Positions 1-7,940 of a stretch of DNA of 47,993 nt are shown piece after piece. Position 1 is the stretch's first letter. Each line of letters starts with the position of its first letter. This stretch comes from Chitinophaga pinensis (lineage in GTDB: Bacteria; Bacteroidota; Bacteroidia; Flavobacteriales; Flavobacteriaceae): positions 1 through 47,993 of the forward strand of contig CAMCDQ010000013.1 of NCBI GenBank assembly GCA_945873505.1, in the 5' to 3' direction. The notes below the pieces were generated by a model. It saw only the letters and a list, made by a program, of their open reading frames with translations, ran no database searches and was not told where the DNA came from. The position numbers were made by a program, and so were the translations under genes.

Positions 1-380
1 TTACAAATCAAATATCTTTTTCTTGACAAATCATAAACGCGTTTGTTTACCGCTAAATCATCGGTACAAGCAATAACCATATGTCTTTTGCGAAGCATCC
101 ACCGATTGAATTTTTTATAAGTCAATTGTACCGAAGGATGTTTTTGCGACAAAGCTTCTAATTCAGGTAGAAATCTCGGCGCAACCACCTCAACATTGGC
201 ATTTGGACTCGATTTTAATAAGAACGATAATTTTTCTAACCCCACGTTTCCTCCACCTACAATCAGAACATTGAGGTTGTGAAGTTTTAAAAATATAGGA
301 TATAATTCATTCCTTTCACCTACCACGCCCTGATGTGGAGCCGAGTCTTGAATAGTAGAATATGAATCGTTTTTCTTCAT
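1..380 (-). CDS. Siroheme synthase, precorrin-2 dehydrogenase domain (partial, runs off the window start)
   Basis: The reading frame starts at an ATG at 380-378 and stays open to base 1, giving about 126 residues of an incomplete protein. Its N-terminal half carries a Rossmann dinucleotide motif, VLIVGGGNVGLEKL, typical of the NAD-dependent precorrin-2 dehydrogenase / sirohydrochlorin ferrochelatase family (CysG-N / Met8). That enzyme oxidises precorrin-2, the product of CobA next door, and helps insert iron to make siroheme. It lies downstream of cobA on the same strand, so the pair would supply cofactor to the sulfite reductase in the same cluster. The family core begins near ERNELYPIF, so the true start could be slightly later than the ATG used here. 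The C-terminal part cannot be judged. Confidence 0.85.
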   Translation of the reverse strand, partial: MKKNDSYSTIQDSAPHQGVVGERNELYPIFLKLHNLNVLIVGGGNVGLEKLSFLLKSSPNANVEVVAPRFLPELEALSQKHPSVQLTYKKFNRWMLRKRHMVIACTDDLAVNKRVYDLSRKRYLIC

Positions 381-440
381 TTTATTGTTCCAATCTAAGG
401 ATATCTGTTGAAATTTGTTCTATTTTTTCCTTTCCTATCT

Positions 441-471
441 CCCACTCCTTCGGGGAAGGCTGGGGTGGGGA
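441..471. repeat. Half copy of the G/C-run junction repeat
   Basis: This is a stretch of C-runs and G-runs (CTCC...CTTCGGGG...CTGGGGTGGGG) between the siroheme synthase and cobA. It resembles the right half of the composite repeats at 3339-3447 and 9165-9260. It touches the cobA stop codon. The matching left half is not recognisable at 381-440, which is otherwise an AT-rich spacer. Confidence 0.6.
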
Positions 472-1254
472 TTATTCCCTTGCACAAATTTTATTAGACA
501 CAAATTCTTCGTAAAATCCTTTTAACGTATTACTTTCTCTCACCACTTCGCCAATTACAATGATGGCTGGCGAACTTAATTGATTGTCTTTTACCACTTT
601 CGAAATAGTATTTATGGTTCCAATACCAATTTTTTCATTTGGCATCGTTCCATTTTGAATGATTGCTACCGCTGTTTCTCCTTTGGATTCATTTTGAAAT
701 AAAGACACGATTTGCGCTAATTTGCTCATTCCCATTAAAATTACAACCGTTGCCGATGATTGAGCTGCAAGAGCTACATCTTTTGATAATTTCCTGTCGG
801 AAGTTGTACCAGTTATTACCCAAAAACTTTCAGAAACTCCTCGTTTTGTCAAAGAAATCCCTTGATTTGCTGGCACCGCAATCGAGGATGAAATTCCTGG
901 TACAACAAATGTTGGAATACCAAAACTTTCAATGTATTCGATTTCTTCGCTTCCGCGTCCAAAAATAAAAGAATCTCCTCCTTTTAAACGTATCACATTT
1001 CCGTAAGTAAGCGCATTGTCAACAATCAATTGATTGATTTGATCTTGCGTATATTCGTGACAACCCTTTCTTTTACCCACAAATATTTTTATGGATTTTT
1101 TTGGGGCATACGTCAGAATTTCTTCGTTTGCCAAGGCATCATACAAAACTACATTTGCCTCAGCAAGTGCTTTTGCTCCTTTAATAGTTAGTAAATCTGG
1201 GTCGCCAGGACCTGCTCCAACTAAGGTTACTTTTGGATTTATCGTTTTATGCAT
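472..1254 (-). CDS. cobA: Uroporphyrinogen-III C-methyltransferase (SUMT)
   Basis: A 260-residue protein, the usual length for a stand-alone SUMT. It methylates uroporphyrinogen III twice with S-adenosylmethionine to give precorrin-2, the first committed step to siroheme. The N-terminus has the family signature VGAGPGDPDLLTIKGAKAL (residues about 12-30). Other conserved blocks are RLKGGDSFIFGRGSEE near residue 90, VPGISS near 118, and the SAM-site region ILMGM near 171. The start ATG overlaps the end of the sulfite reductase gene by 8 bases, so translation is probably coupled. Its stop codon abuts a G/C-run repeat. It is a single-domain SUMT; the dehydrogenase/chelatase function lies in the next gene downstream. 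Confidence 0.95.
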   Translation of the reverse strand: MHKTINPKVTLVGAGPGDPDLLTIKGAKALAEANVVLYDALANEEILTYAPKKSIKIFVGKRKGCHEYTQDQINQLIVDNALTYGNVIRLKGGDSFIFGRGSEEIEYIESFGIPTFVVPGISSSIAVPANQGISLTKRGVSESFWVITGTTSDRKLSKDVALAAQSSATVVILMGMSKLAQIVSLFQNESKGETAVAIIQNGTMPNEKIGIGTINTISKVVKDNQLSSPAIIVIGEVVRESNTLKGFYEEFVSNKICARE

Positions 1255-3337
1255 TAGCTAAATCTTTGTCTCTATAGGTTTCAATTGTTTGAAAAAATAA
1301 AGCGGCTTCTTGAATATATTGTTTTGCAAAAGCTTCAGAAGGTTCGTTTTTATTAATTTGATATACCAAGTCTTTTAGGCTTGAACTCAATTCTATTTTT
1401 TTAGTTTCGATAAAAACAGTATCGAATAAATCGATGATTCCAGCGTGGTGATTTGTTTTTTGGTTTTCAGCGAGTAAAATTGCTTTAGCTCCATTTACAA
1501 AACCTGCGTAAGCAAGATAAATAGCATCCGACCATTTTTTATCATCAAAAGCTTCTTGTGCAAAAGTTAATTTGTCTTTGGCTTCAAAAATCAAAGTAGC
1601 CACTAAATCAATAACAACACCAGCACATTCTCCTACTCCAATTGCTTTTACATAGTTGTCGGCATTTCCCCAATCTATAAAATCAGCTTCGGTAAGATTC
1701 GTAATATTAGCAAGTGGTTTTAATAATTCGAAGAAATAATTTTCGCCCTTGGCATCATAATACCCTAAGAAAGATAATCCGTTGGCATTAGCTTCAAAAT
1801 CATTTAAAAGAAAACGCAACGCTTCTGGTCCACGGCGACTTGGAATCTTGATCACTTTATCAGAAAAACGACCTTGGCCATTCCCTAAATTTCCTCCACC
1901 TAATAAAACTTGTAATGCTGGAGCCACTAATTTTCCCGCGTTGATGGACATGCCTTGAAAACCAATTTCAGCCATATTGTGTTGTCCACAAGCGTTCATA
2001 CAACCACTGATTTTAATGGTGATTCCTTGATTGTTGCTGTATTGTGGATATTCTGTTGCTAATACACGTTCTAGTTCTGTTGCAATACCAGTGCTGCTCG
2101 CAATTCCTAGATTACAAGTGTCGGTTCCTGGACAAGCTGTGATATCAGCAGTGCTGTCGTATCCTAAGGTTACAAAATCTAATTTGGCTAATTCTAAATA
2201 GAAAAAAGGCAGATTTTCTTCCTTAACGTGACGAATCAGAATGTTTTGTCGCAATGAAAAACGCAATTCATTGGCAGCATAATTCTTGATTAAATCTGCT
2301 AATAATCTCGCTTTGTCCGTATAAAAATCGCCTAATGCCACTTTGATTCCAATGGCTACATATCCAACTTGTTTTTGTTGAATCACATTCGATTTTTTCC
2401 AAACTTCGAAAGCGGCACTATCTTCTATTTCTACATTTGGCGCTGCCAATAAAGGCTCAGGAATTGGGCTTTCAAAAGCAGTAGTGTCTATTTCAACCGT
2501 TGGATACGATAGCGCTTTTTTCTCTTCTTCGACTAATCGCAAGAACTCGTCTCTGCCAATATCTTTGATTAAGAATTTCATTCGTGCTTTCAAACGTTTG
2601 GCCCTTTCGCCAAAGCGGTCAAAAATTCGCAATACTCCTTCGGTTGTTGGTATAATTTGGTTTGCTGGAACAAATTCAGAAAGCAATTCGGCGTGGTGCG
2701 GTTGCGAACCTAATCCTCCGCCAAGCATTACTTTGAATCCTTTTTCGCCATTTACAATTTTTGGAATAAATCCCAAATCGTGCAAATAACTCAAAGCGGT
2801 ATCTTTATCGGACGAAGAAAAGGAAATCTTTACTTTTCTACCCATTTCCTGGTTGACAGGATTTCGCAATAAAAACTCAAACAAAGCGTGAGCATAAGGA
2901 GATACATCAAAAGGCTCATCGATATCAATTCCTGCATTTTCACTGGCAGTTATATTTCGGACTGTATTGCCACAGGCCTCACGAAGGGTCACATCATCTT
3001 TTTCTAATTCAGCCCAAAGTTGCGGAGTTCTATCTAAACTTACGTAGTGAATTTGAATATCCTGACGTGTTGTAATGTGCAAACGTCCCGTAGAATATTC
3101 ATCTGATACGATACATATTCGGTGCAATTGTTCGCCGCTTACTTTTCCGAAAGGCAATTTGATGCGAATCATTTGAACGCCTTCCTGACGCTGACCATAA
3201 ACTCCTCTAGCCAACCGAAGACTGCGAAAACGTTCATCGTCAATTTTTCCGTCGCGAAATAAAGCAATTTTTCTTTCTAAATCGATAATGTCTTTTTGGA
3301 CAATCGGATTTTCAATTTCTGTTCTAAAACTTTCCAT
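1247..3337 (-). CDS. Siroheme-dependent nitrite/sulfite reductase with a C-terminal HEPN-like domain
   Basis: A 696-residue protein starting at MESFRTEIENP. It carries the siroheme-[4Fe-4S] ligand motifs C-x5-C (CPGTDTC, near residues 402-408) and C-x3-C (SGCMNACGQH, near 444-449), preceded by two nitrite/sulfite reductase half-domain repeats. In this context it most likely reduces sulfite to sulfide with six electrons from ferredoxin. The last 130 or so residues are helical and lie beyond the reductase core, resembling the HEPN-like extension found on flavobacterial sulfite reductases (recognised by memory only). The frame extends upstream to a TTG at 3361, which would add MGRAGEGL. Those residues come from a repeat, so the ATG at 3337 is preferred. 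Nitrite reductase activity is less likely given the cysDNH neighbours. Confidence 0.9.
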   Translation of the reverse strand: MESFRTEIENPIVQKDIIDLERKIALFRDGKIDDERFRSLRLARGVYGQRQEGVQMIRIKLPFGKVSGEQLHRICIVSDEYSTGRLHITTRQDIQIHYVSLDRTPQLWAELEKDDVTLREACGNTVRNITASENAGIDIDEPFDVSPYAHALFEFLLRNPVNQEMGRKVKISFSSSDKDTALSYLHDLGFIPKIVNGEKGFKVMLGGGLGSQPHHAELLSEFVPANQIIPTTEGVLRIFDRFGERAKRLKARMKFLIKDIGRDEFLRLVEEEKKALSYPTVEIDTTAFESPIPEPLLAAPNVEIEDSAAFEVWKKSNVIQQKQVGYVAIGIKVALGDFYTDKARLLADLIKNYAANELRFSLRQNILIRHVKEENLPFFYLELAKLDFVTLGYDSTADITACPGTDTCNLGIASSTGIATELERVLATEYPQYSNNQGITIKISGCMNACGQHNMAEIGFQGMSINAGKLVAPALQVLLGGGNLGNGQGRFSDKVIKIPSRRGPEALRFLLNDFEANANGLSFLGYYDAKGENYFFELLKPLANITNLTEADFIDWGNADNYVKAIGVGECAGVVIDLVATLIFEAKDKLTFAQEAFDDKKWSDAIYLAYAGFVNGAKAILLAENQKTNHHAGIIDLFDTVFIETKKIELSSSLKDLVYQINKNEPSEAFAKQYIQEAALFFQTIETYRDKDLANA

Positions 3338-3338
3338 A

Positions 3339-3447
3339 AGCCCCTCCCCAGCCCTCCCCAAAGGGGAGGGAGCTGAGTTTAGTATTTAATTAATAATTTG
3401 TTTTCATAATATTTTGTAATAATTCCCCCTTCGGGGGCTAGGGGGCT
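3339..3447. repeat. Composite G/C-run inverted repeat filling the cysN/sir junction
   Basis: A repeat of about 109 bp with ends AGCCCC... and ...GGGGGCT. The left arm (3339-3374) has C-runs then G-runs. An AT-rich middle of about 45 bp follows, then the right arm (about 3421-3447) with CCCCC-TTC-GGGGG-CTA-GGGGG. Both outer flanks are TA. The element occupies the whole space between the sir start codon (3335-3337) and the cysN stop codon (3447-3449), and its last base is the first base of that stop codon on the plus strand. The copy at 4693-4805 has the same layout. Confidence 0.85.
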
Positions 3448-4691
3448 TATCTAATAAATCCTACCCCCGCCGTCGTGTTTGTCGCCGCATCTATTAATAT
3501 AAAAGCCCCATTTGATTTATTGTCATTATAGGTATCAAAATAAATGGCTTTGCTCAATTTGATGTTCACTTCCCCAATTTCGTTTATGGCTAATTGCGAC
3601 GCTTCATTGGATCCTGAAAAATCAGTTGCAATAACATTTTTTACGCTGTCGATTTTCGCCAAAACTCTGTTGGTGTTATGCTGCACAAAATATTTTGCTC
3701 CTGGAACTAATTTTTTACTGTCCATCCAACAAACTGTGGTGTTGATGTCTTTCTCGACTTTTGGCAATTCGTTTGATTTTACAATCATATCGCCTCTAGT
3801 CACATTGATGTCATTTTCTAATTCGATGGTTATTGAAGAACCCGCAGTTGCTTCGTCAAATTGTTGGTCAAAAAAGTGGATGTTGGTCACAATTGATTCA
3901 GTCAAAGAAGGAAGTACGGTAACCGCATCACCAACTTTAATACTATTCCCATATAATTTCCCAGCATACCCTCTAAAATCATGGTATTGCTCTGTTTTTG
4001 GTCGAATTACCGTTTGAACTGGGAAACGTGCTTTGCCTTTTTCATATACATCTGCGGGTTCCAAGGCTTCCAAATGCTGTAGAATGGTTTGTCCTGTGTA
4101 CCAAGGCATAGCGCCTAAAGAATCTACCACATTGTCACCCGTTAAAGCACTCAACGGAATGTAGCTCACGTTTTGCTCTTTGAAAGTGCTTTTAGCATTC
4201 AAGGCTTGAAAATCAGCTTTGATTTTGTTGTACACTTCCTCTGAATAATCCACTAAATCCATCTTGTTTACGGCTACAATCACTTCTTTTACACGCAATA
4301 AATTATTGATGAAAAAGTGACGGTACGTTTGCTCAATAACCCCTTTACGTGCGTCTATCAAAATGATGGAAACTTGCGAAGTCGATGCTCCGGTCACCAT
4401 ATTTCTGGTATATTCAACGTGACCGGGCGTATCGGCAATGATGTAACTTTTCTTGGCAGTCGAAAAATAAATATGCGCAACATCAATGGTGATTCCTTGT
4501 TCGCGTTCGGCGACTAATCCATCGGTAGCCAAAGAAAAATCAAGATAATCGTATCCTTTTTGCTTGCTGCTTTTTTCAATTGCTTCTAATTTATCTGTAG
4601 TTAACGATTGTGTGTCATACAACAATCTTCCGATTAATGTACTTTTTCCGTCATCAACACTTCCTGCTGTTGCTATTTTTAAAACTTCCAT
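3447..4691 (-). CDS. cysN: Sulfate adenylyltransferase subunit 1 (GTPase)
   Basis: A 414-residue EF-Tu-like GTPase that drives CysD-catalysed ATP + sulfate to APS + PPi by GTP hydrolysis. Visible GTPase motifs are G1 AGSVDDGKST (residues 9-18), G2 GITID (66-70), G3 DTPGH (87-91) and G4 NKMD (142-145), followed by beta-barrel domains. The length matches CysN alone; there is no fused APS kinase (CysC) domain, which agrees with the APS reductase-type CysH nearby. It lies between cysD and sir on the same strand, separated from each by a repeat of about 110 bp. The stop TAA is formed from the edge of the downstream repeat, and the ATG directly abuts the upstream one. Confidence 0.96.
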   Translation of the reverse strand: MEVLKIATAGSVDDGKSTLIGRLLYDTQSLTTDKLEAIEKSSKQKGYDYLDFSLATDGLVAEREQGITIDVAHIYFSTAKKSYIIADTPGHVEYTRNMVTGASTSQVSIILIDARKGVIEQTYRHFFINNLLRVKEVIVAVNKMDLVDYSEEVYNKIKADFQALNAKSTFKEQNVSYIPLSALTGDNVVDSLGAMPWYTGQTILQHLEALEPADVYEKGKARFPVQTVIRPKTEQYHDFRGYAGKLYGNSIKVGDAVTVLPSLTESIVTNIHFFDQQFDEATAGSSITIELENDINVTRGDMIVKSNELPKVEKDINTTVCWMDSKKLVPGAKYFVQHNTNRVLAKIDSVKNVIATDFSGSNEASQLAINEIGEVNIKLSKAIYFDTYNDNKSNGAFILIDAATNTTAGVGFIR

Positions 4692-4692
4692 A

Positions 4693-4805
4693 AGCCCCTC
4701 CCCAGGCCCTCCCCATGAGGGAGGGAGCTGAGTTTTGATTTTTAAATTAATATTTTGTTTATTTTTTTGTTGCTCCTTAATTCCCCCTTTGGGGGTTAGG
4801 GGGCT
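4693..4805. repeat. Composite G/C-run inverted repeat filling the cysD/cysN junction
   Basis: A second complete copy, about 113 bp, of the element at 3339-3447. The left arm begins AGCCCCTCCCC and ends GGGAGCTGAGTTTT. An AT-rich middle follows, then the right arm CCCCCTTTGGGGGTTAGGGG and CT. Both flanks are TA (4691-4692 and 4806-4807). One end abuts the cysN ATG and the other contributes to the cysD stop codon. The left arms of the two copies share the unusual tail GGGAGCTGAGTTT, which argues for recent duplication. Confidence 0.85.
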
Positions 4806-5704
4806 TAAAAATATCCTTGTTGTTTTCTCTTTTCCATCGCAGCTTCGGAACGTTTGTCATCTATTCTTGCGCCTCTTTCTGAAATTGTAGAAGTTCTGAT
4901 TTCGCCAACTACTTCAGCAATTGTAGCAGCATACGATTCAACTGCGGCAGTACAACTCATATCGCCAACCGTTCTAAAACGCACGATTCTTTCTTCGCTT
5001 TCTTCTTCTTCATCTTGAAAAACAAATGGTGAGTGCGACCAAATTAATCCGTCACGCAAGAATGTTTTACGTTTATGTGAAAAATAAATGGAAGGAATTT
5101 CGATTTCTTCTTGTTCGATATAACTCCAAACATCTAATTCAGTCCAATTTGAAATAGGAAAAACACGAACATTTTGACCATTTTCAATTTTTCCGTTCAA
5201 TAAATCAAACAATTCTGGACGTTGGTTTTTTTCGTCCCATTGACCAAAATCATCTCGAACGGAGAAAATTCGTTCCTTGGCTCGAGCTTTTTCTTCGTCT
5301 CTACGCGCTCCACCAATACAAGCGTCAAATTTAAATTCTTCGATGGCGTCTAAAAGCGTTGTTGTTTGCAAACTATTTCGGCTGGAATATCTTCCGGATT
5401 CTTCAATCACTTTTCCCTCGTCAATAGCGTCTTGTACATTTCTAACGATTAATTCTAATCCTAATTCGGCAACCAATTTATCTCTAAATGCGATTGTTTC
5501 TGGAAAATTGTGTCCAGTATCAACGTGTAATAATGGGAAAGGAATTTTTGAAGGAAAGAATGCTTTTTGTGCTAATCGCACCAATGTAATCGAATCTTTT
5601 CCTCCAGAGAAAAGTAAAACGGGTTTATCAAATTGAGAAATTACTTCTCTAAATATGTAAATCGCTTCGCTTTCGAGAGCATTTGTTTTTAATAGTGTAC
5701 TCAT
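4805..5704 (-). CDS. cysD: Sulfate adenylyltransferase subunit 2
   Basis: A 299-residue protein of the PP-loop ATP pyrophosphatase family and the catalytic subunit of ATP sulfurylase with CysN. The pyrophosphate-binding loop is LLFSGGKDSITLVRLA (SGGKDS at 33-38). Other family blocks are LLHVDTGHNFPETIAFRD, GGARRDEEKARAKERIFS and FPISNWTELDVWSYI. Length and motifs are normal. It is the second gene of a cysH-cysD-cysN run; the gaps on both sides are occupied by G/C-run repeats. Its stop TAA is supplied by the edge of the downstream repeat, and the upstream repeat begins 7 bases before its ATG. Confidence 0.97.
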   Translation of the reverse strand: MSTLLKTNALESEAIYIFREVISQFDKPVLLFSGGKDSITLVRLAQKAFFPSKIPFPLLHVDTGHNFPETIAFRDKLVAELGLELIVRNVQDAIDEGKVIEESGRYSSRNSLQTTTLLDAIEEFKFDACIGGARRDEEKARAKERIFSVRDDFGQWDEKNQRPELFDLLNGKIENGQNVRVFPISNWTELDVWSYIEQEEIEIPSIYFSHKRKTFLRDGLIWSHSPFVFQDEEEESEERIVRFRTVGDMSCTAAVESYAATIAEVVGEIRTSTISERGARIDDKRSEAAMEKRKQQGYF

Positions 5705-5710
5705 AATATA

Positions 5711-5806
5711 AGCCCCCTAACCCCCGAAGGGGGAACTGTTGGGATAGTTATTTGTTAATTAATAATTTTCATCTTCACTAATTCCCCCTTTGGGGGCTAG
5801 GGGGCT
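5711..5806. repeat. G/C-run element with near-identical 27-bp terminal inverted repeats, overlapping the cysH 3' end
   Basis: The clearest copy of the family, 96 bp. The left terminus (5711-5737, AGCCCCCTAACCCCC...) and the reverse complement of the right terminus (5780-5806, AGCCCCCTAGCCCCC...) agree at about 24 of 27 positions, around an AT-rich centre of 42 bp. The right half lies inside cysH and encodes the end of that protein. The left flank is TA and the right flank is AT. This MITE-like or REP/BIME-like layout suggests a mobile or once-mobile unit. Confidence 0.85.
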
Positions 5807-6499
5807 ATGCAAACCGCATTCTTTATGACTCGATTCCCACGACCATCTTCCAGCTCTAATGTCTTCGTCAGGAGAAATTGCTCTGGTACACGGCGCGCAA
5901 CCAATGCTTACAAATCCTTGCTTGTGAAGTGCATTTTGCGGCACATTATTTTTTTCTAAATACTCTTCGACTTCTTTTAAAGTCCATTTCAATAAAGGAT
6001 TGTATTTGATAATATTAAAATGGGCATCGTATTCAAAGAAATTCAAGTCACTTCTATTTTCAGATTGCTCTGCTCTTAAACCGGTTATCCAAATGGCATT
6101 ACCTTGTAAGGCTTTATTCAAGGGCGCTACTTTTCGAATGAAACAACATTCTTTTCTATTTTCGACAGAATCGTAGAAACTATTTGGCCCTTTGGTTTCC
6201 AATAATTTCTCCACTGCTGTAGCTTCAGGAAAAAAGGTTTTAATTTCGGTTTTGTATTTTTTTATTGTTTTATGAAAAACATCGTAGGTTTCTTGAAACA
6301 ATCGTCCTGTATCTAAAGTAAAAACAGTGATTGGCAATTGATTTTGACCAATCAAGTCAGTAATTACCTGATCTTCTTGTCCAAACGAAGTTGAAAAAAC
6401 GACTTGGTTTGGATATTCCTTAGCCAAAAAAACAAGCGTCTCCTCGATCGAGAAATCCTTTGTTTTTTCTAATAAACTTGCTATAACTAATGCACTCAT
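5759..6499 (-). CDS. cysH: Adenylylsulfate (APS) reductase, thioredoxin-type
   Basis: A 246-residue PP-loop family reductase that converts APS to sulfite. The phosphate-binding region is STSFGQEDQ (36-44). Two cysteine pairs, ECCFIRK (C118-C119) and GCAPC (C201, C204), are the [4Fe-4S] ligands that mark APS-using enzymes as opposed to PAPS reductases. The catalytic KECGLH is at 226-231. The family normally ends shortly after this motif. Here residues 232-246 (SPLAPKGGISEDENY) are encoded by the right arm of a G/C-run repeat, so the native terminus has been replaced. The start codon shares one base with the stop of the upstream permease gene (TAATG), indicating translational coupling. Confidence 0.95.
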   Translation of the reverse strand: MSALVIASLLEKTKDFSIEETLVFLAKEYPNQVVFSTSFGQEDQVITDLIGQNQLPITVFTLDTGRLFQETYDVFHKTIKKYKTEIKTFFPEATAVEKLLETKGPNSFYDSVENRKECCFIRKVAPLNKALQGNAIWITGLRAEQSENRSDLNFFEYDAHFNIIKYNPLLKWTLKEVEEYLEKNNVPQNALHKQGFVSIGCAPCTRAISPDEDIRAGRWSWESSHKECGLHSPLAPKGGISEDENY

Positions 6500-7410
6500 T
6501 ATAATAATTTAGATAAGGTTCGTAAACTCAAAAGAATAATTAAAATTCCAACGGCAATCATCATCGGCTTTCTTTGAATTTTAATTACTAAAACTGCTGC
6601 AAAAGGAGCTGCAATCACTCCGCCCATAATTAACCCAATAATTACTTGCCAACCTTGTATTCCTCCGAAAAGCATAAATGTCACACCGCTAGCAAAGGAA
6701 ACTGCAAATTCTGCGGCATTTACTGAACCGATTGTATATCTTGGATTTCTGCCACGCCCTAGCAATGTCGAAGTCACAATTGGTCCCCATCCACCACCAC
6801 CAACAGCATCCATAAAACCTCCGAAAGCAGCCAAAATCCCAAGTCGTTTAGTTCTCTTTTTTATAATATTGTTTTGTAATGCTTTCCTAATAATAATAAT
6901 TGCTAAAACAATCATATATCCTGCTATGAAAGGTTTAATTACATCACCATCAATTATATCAGAAAGTAAATACGCTCCAGTAATTGATCCTAAAACTCCC
7001 GGAATTAAGAGATGTCTTACCAGTTTTTTGTTAATGTTTCCAAATTTATGATGAGAGATTGCAGACGCACCCGTTGTAAACATTTCAGAAACGTGAACGC
7101 CAGTACTACTGATTGCCGGAGGAATTCCGTAAGCCAATAAAAATGAAGTAGATGTGGCTCCATAACCCATTCCCAATGTACCATCAACCATTTGGGCAAT
7201 AATTCCTATTCCGAAAAAGATTAAAAATTCTTTGTTAAAACCCGCAAAAAAACCATTCCACGTAAAATCAGCATAATAATTGTATATCAAAACTGTCAAT
7301 AATACAACTAGTAAAAATACTGGAACAACAATCCAAAGCTGTTTGGCAAAAGTACTATTTTGCATTACCCCCACGGAATCATTGAAATTTTTAGTAAATT
7401 TTTTAATCAT
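6499..7410 (-). CDS. TauE/SafE-family sulfite/sulfonate permease-like membrane protein
   Basis: A 303-residue polytopic membrane protein with about eight hydrophobic segments. The glycine-rich repeat motifs MVDGTLGMGYGATSTSFLLAYG (written here in part) and GGFMDAVGGGGWGPIV are the two family hallmarks of TauE/SafE. Members move sulfite, sulfonates or other sulfur anions. Position upstream of and overlapping cysH, with a probable Rrf2 operator in front, suggests sulfite export or sulfate/sulfonate handling tied to the pathway. The direction and substrate are inferred from context only. It is the first gene of the sulfate-reduction transcription unit. Confidence 0.88.
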   Translation of the reverse strand: MIKKFTKNFNDSVGVMQNSTFAKQLWIVVPVFLLVVLLTVLIYNYYADFTWNGFFAGFNKEFLIFFGIGIIAQMVDGTLGMGYGATSTSFLLAYGIPPAISSTGVHVSEMFTTGASAISHHKFGNINKKLVRHLLIPGVLGSITGAYLLSDIIDGDVIKPFIAGYMIVLAIIIIRKALQNNIIKKRTKRLGILAAFGGFMDAVGGGGWGPIVTSTLLGRGRNPRYTIGSVNAAEFAVSFASGVTFMLFGGIQGWQVIIGLIMGGVIAAPFAAVLVIKIQRKPMMIAVGILIILLSLRTLSKLL

Positions 7411-7439
7411 AATTGAATTATCTATATTTTAAATCTATT

Positions 7440-7451
7440 AACCTATAGGTT
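7440..7451. promoter_or_regulatory. Perfect 12-bp palindrome AACCTATAGGTT, candidate Rrf2 operator
   Basis: AACCTATAGGTT is a perfect palindrome between the Rrf2 gene and the permease gene. It lies about 16 bp downstream of a -7-like box (7467-7474) on the minus strand, where a bound repressor would block elongation. Rrf2 proteins commonly bind short dyads near their own target promoters. The link to this regulator is inferred from adjacency. Confidence 0.5.
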
Positions 7452-7466
7452 TTGTAGGATAAACGG

Positions 7467-7474
7467 CAAAAGTA
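7467..7474 (-). promoter_or_regulatory. Candidate -7 box TACTTTTG for the TauE-cysHDN-sir-cobA unit
   Basis: The minus strand reads TACTTTTG, matching the Bacteroidetes consensus TAnnTTTG. No convincing -33 TTG was found at the usual spacing, so this is tentative. Start would be near 7460, about 50 bases before the permease ATG. Confidence 0.4.
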
Positions 7475-7517
7475 ATTTATTATTTAATAAAATCATATAA
7501 AAAGTGGGAAAATTTTC

Positions 7518-7928
7518 TTAGAAAGCGATGTCCGCAAGTGAATTGTTTTCCAAAATAATAAGTGTATTATCCCTAATTTCCATCATTAGTCTTCTAACAG
7601 AACAGGTAATTTCATCGATACAATCATCACATTTTTCATAAAAATTATGACTAGCGCACGGCAATAAAGCAATTGGCCCTTCTAAAATTCTATAGACCGT
7701 TGCCATATTTATATCTTTTGGGTCTTTAATTAGATAGTAACCACCGCCTTTTCCTTTTTTAGAACCCAAAAAACCAGAATGTCTTAATACCAATAAAATA
7801 CTCTCTAAAAACTTCACAGAAATATGCTCTGCTTTTGCAATTTCGGCAATTTGAACAGGGTTTTGATTTTCTTGACGAGCCAAAAAAGTCAGTGCTTTAA
7901 TTCCGTATTTTGTTTTTTTAGATAGCAT
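7518..7928 (-). CDS. Rrf2-family transcriptional regulator with four C-terminal cysteines
   Basis: A 136-residue Rrf2 regulator. The N-terminal winged-helix region MLSKKTKYGIKALTFLA...VQIAEIAKAEHISVKFLESIL and the wing GSKKGKGGGYYL are typical. The sensory segment has cysteines at 91, 100, 103 and 109 (C-x8-C-x2-C-x5-C), a pattern compatible with Fe-S ligation as in IscR, or with thiol/metal sensing. CymR, an Rrf2 protein that works with CysK, controls cysteine metabolism in Firmicutes, and the position here between methionine and sulfate genes suggests an equivalent role. That role is inference. Two palindromes flank the gene (7440-7451 and 7941-7958), consistent with autoregulation and control of the downstream cys genes. 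Confidence 0.92.
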   Translation of the reverse strand: MLSKKTKYGIKALTFLARQENQNPVQIAEIAKAEHISVKFLESILLVLRHSGFLGSKKGKGGGYYLIKDPKDINMATVYRILEGPIALLPCASHNFYEKCDDCIDEITCSVRRLMMEIRDNTLIILENNSLADIAF

Positions 7929-7940
7929 ATTATTGATTTT

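Noticed and set aside
3338..3361. Extension of the sulfite reductase to a TTG at 3361 (adds MGRAGEGL)
   Set aside because: The added residues are entirely encoded by a G/C-run repeat and the family N-terminus starts near MESFRTE, so the ATG at 3337 was used.
3339..5806. CRISPR-like array from the regularly recurring repeats
   Set aside because: The repeats are palindromic elements separated by whole genes; there are no spacers or cas genes.
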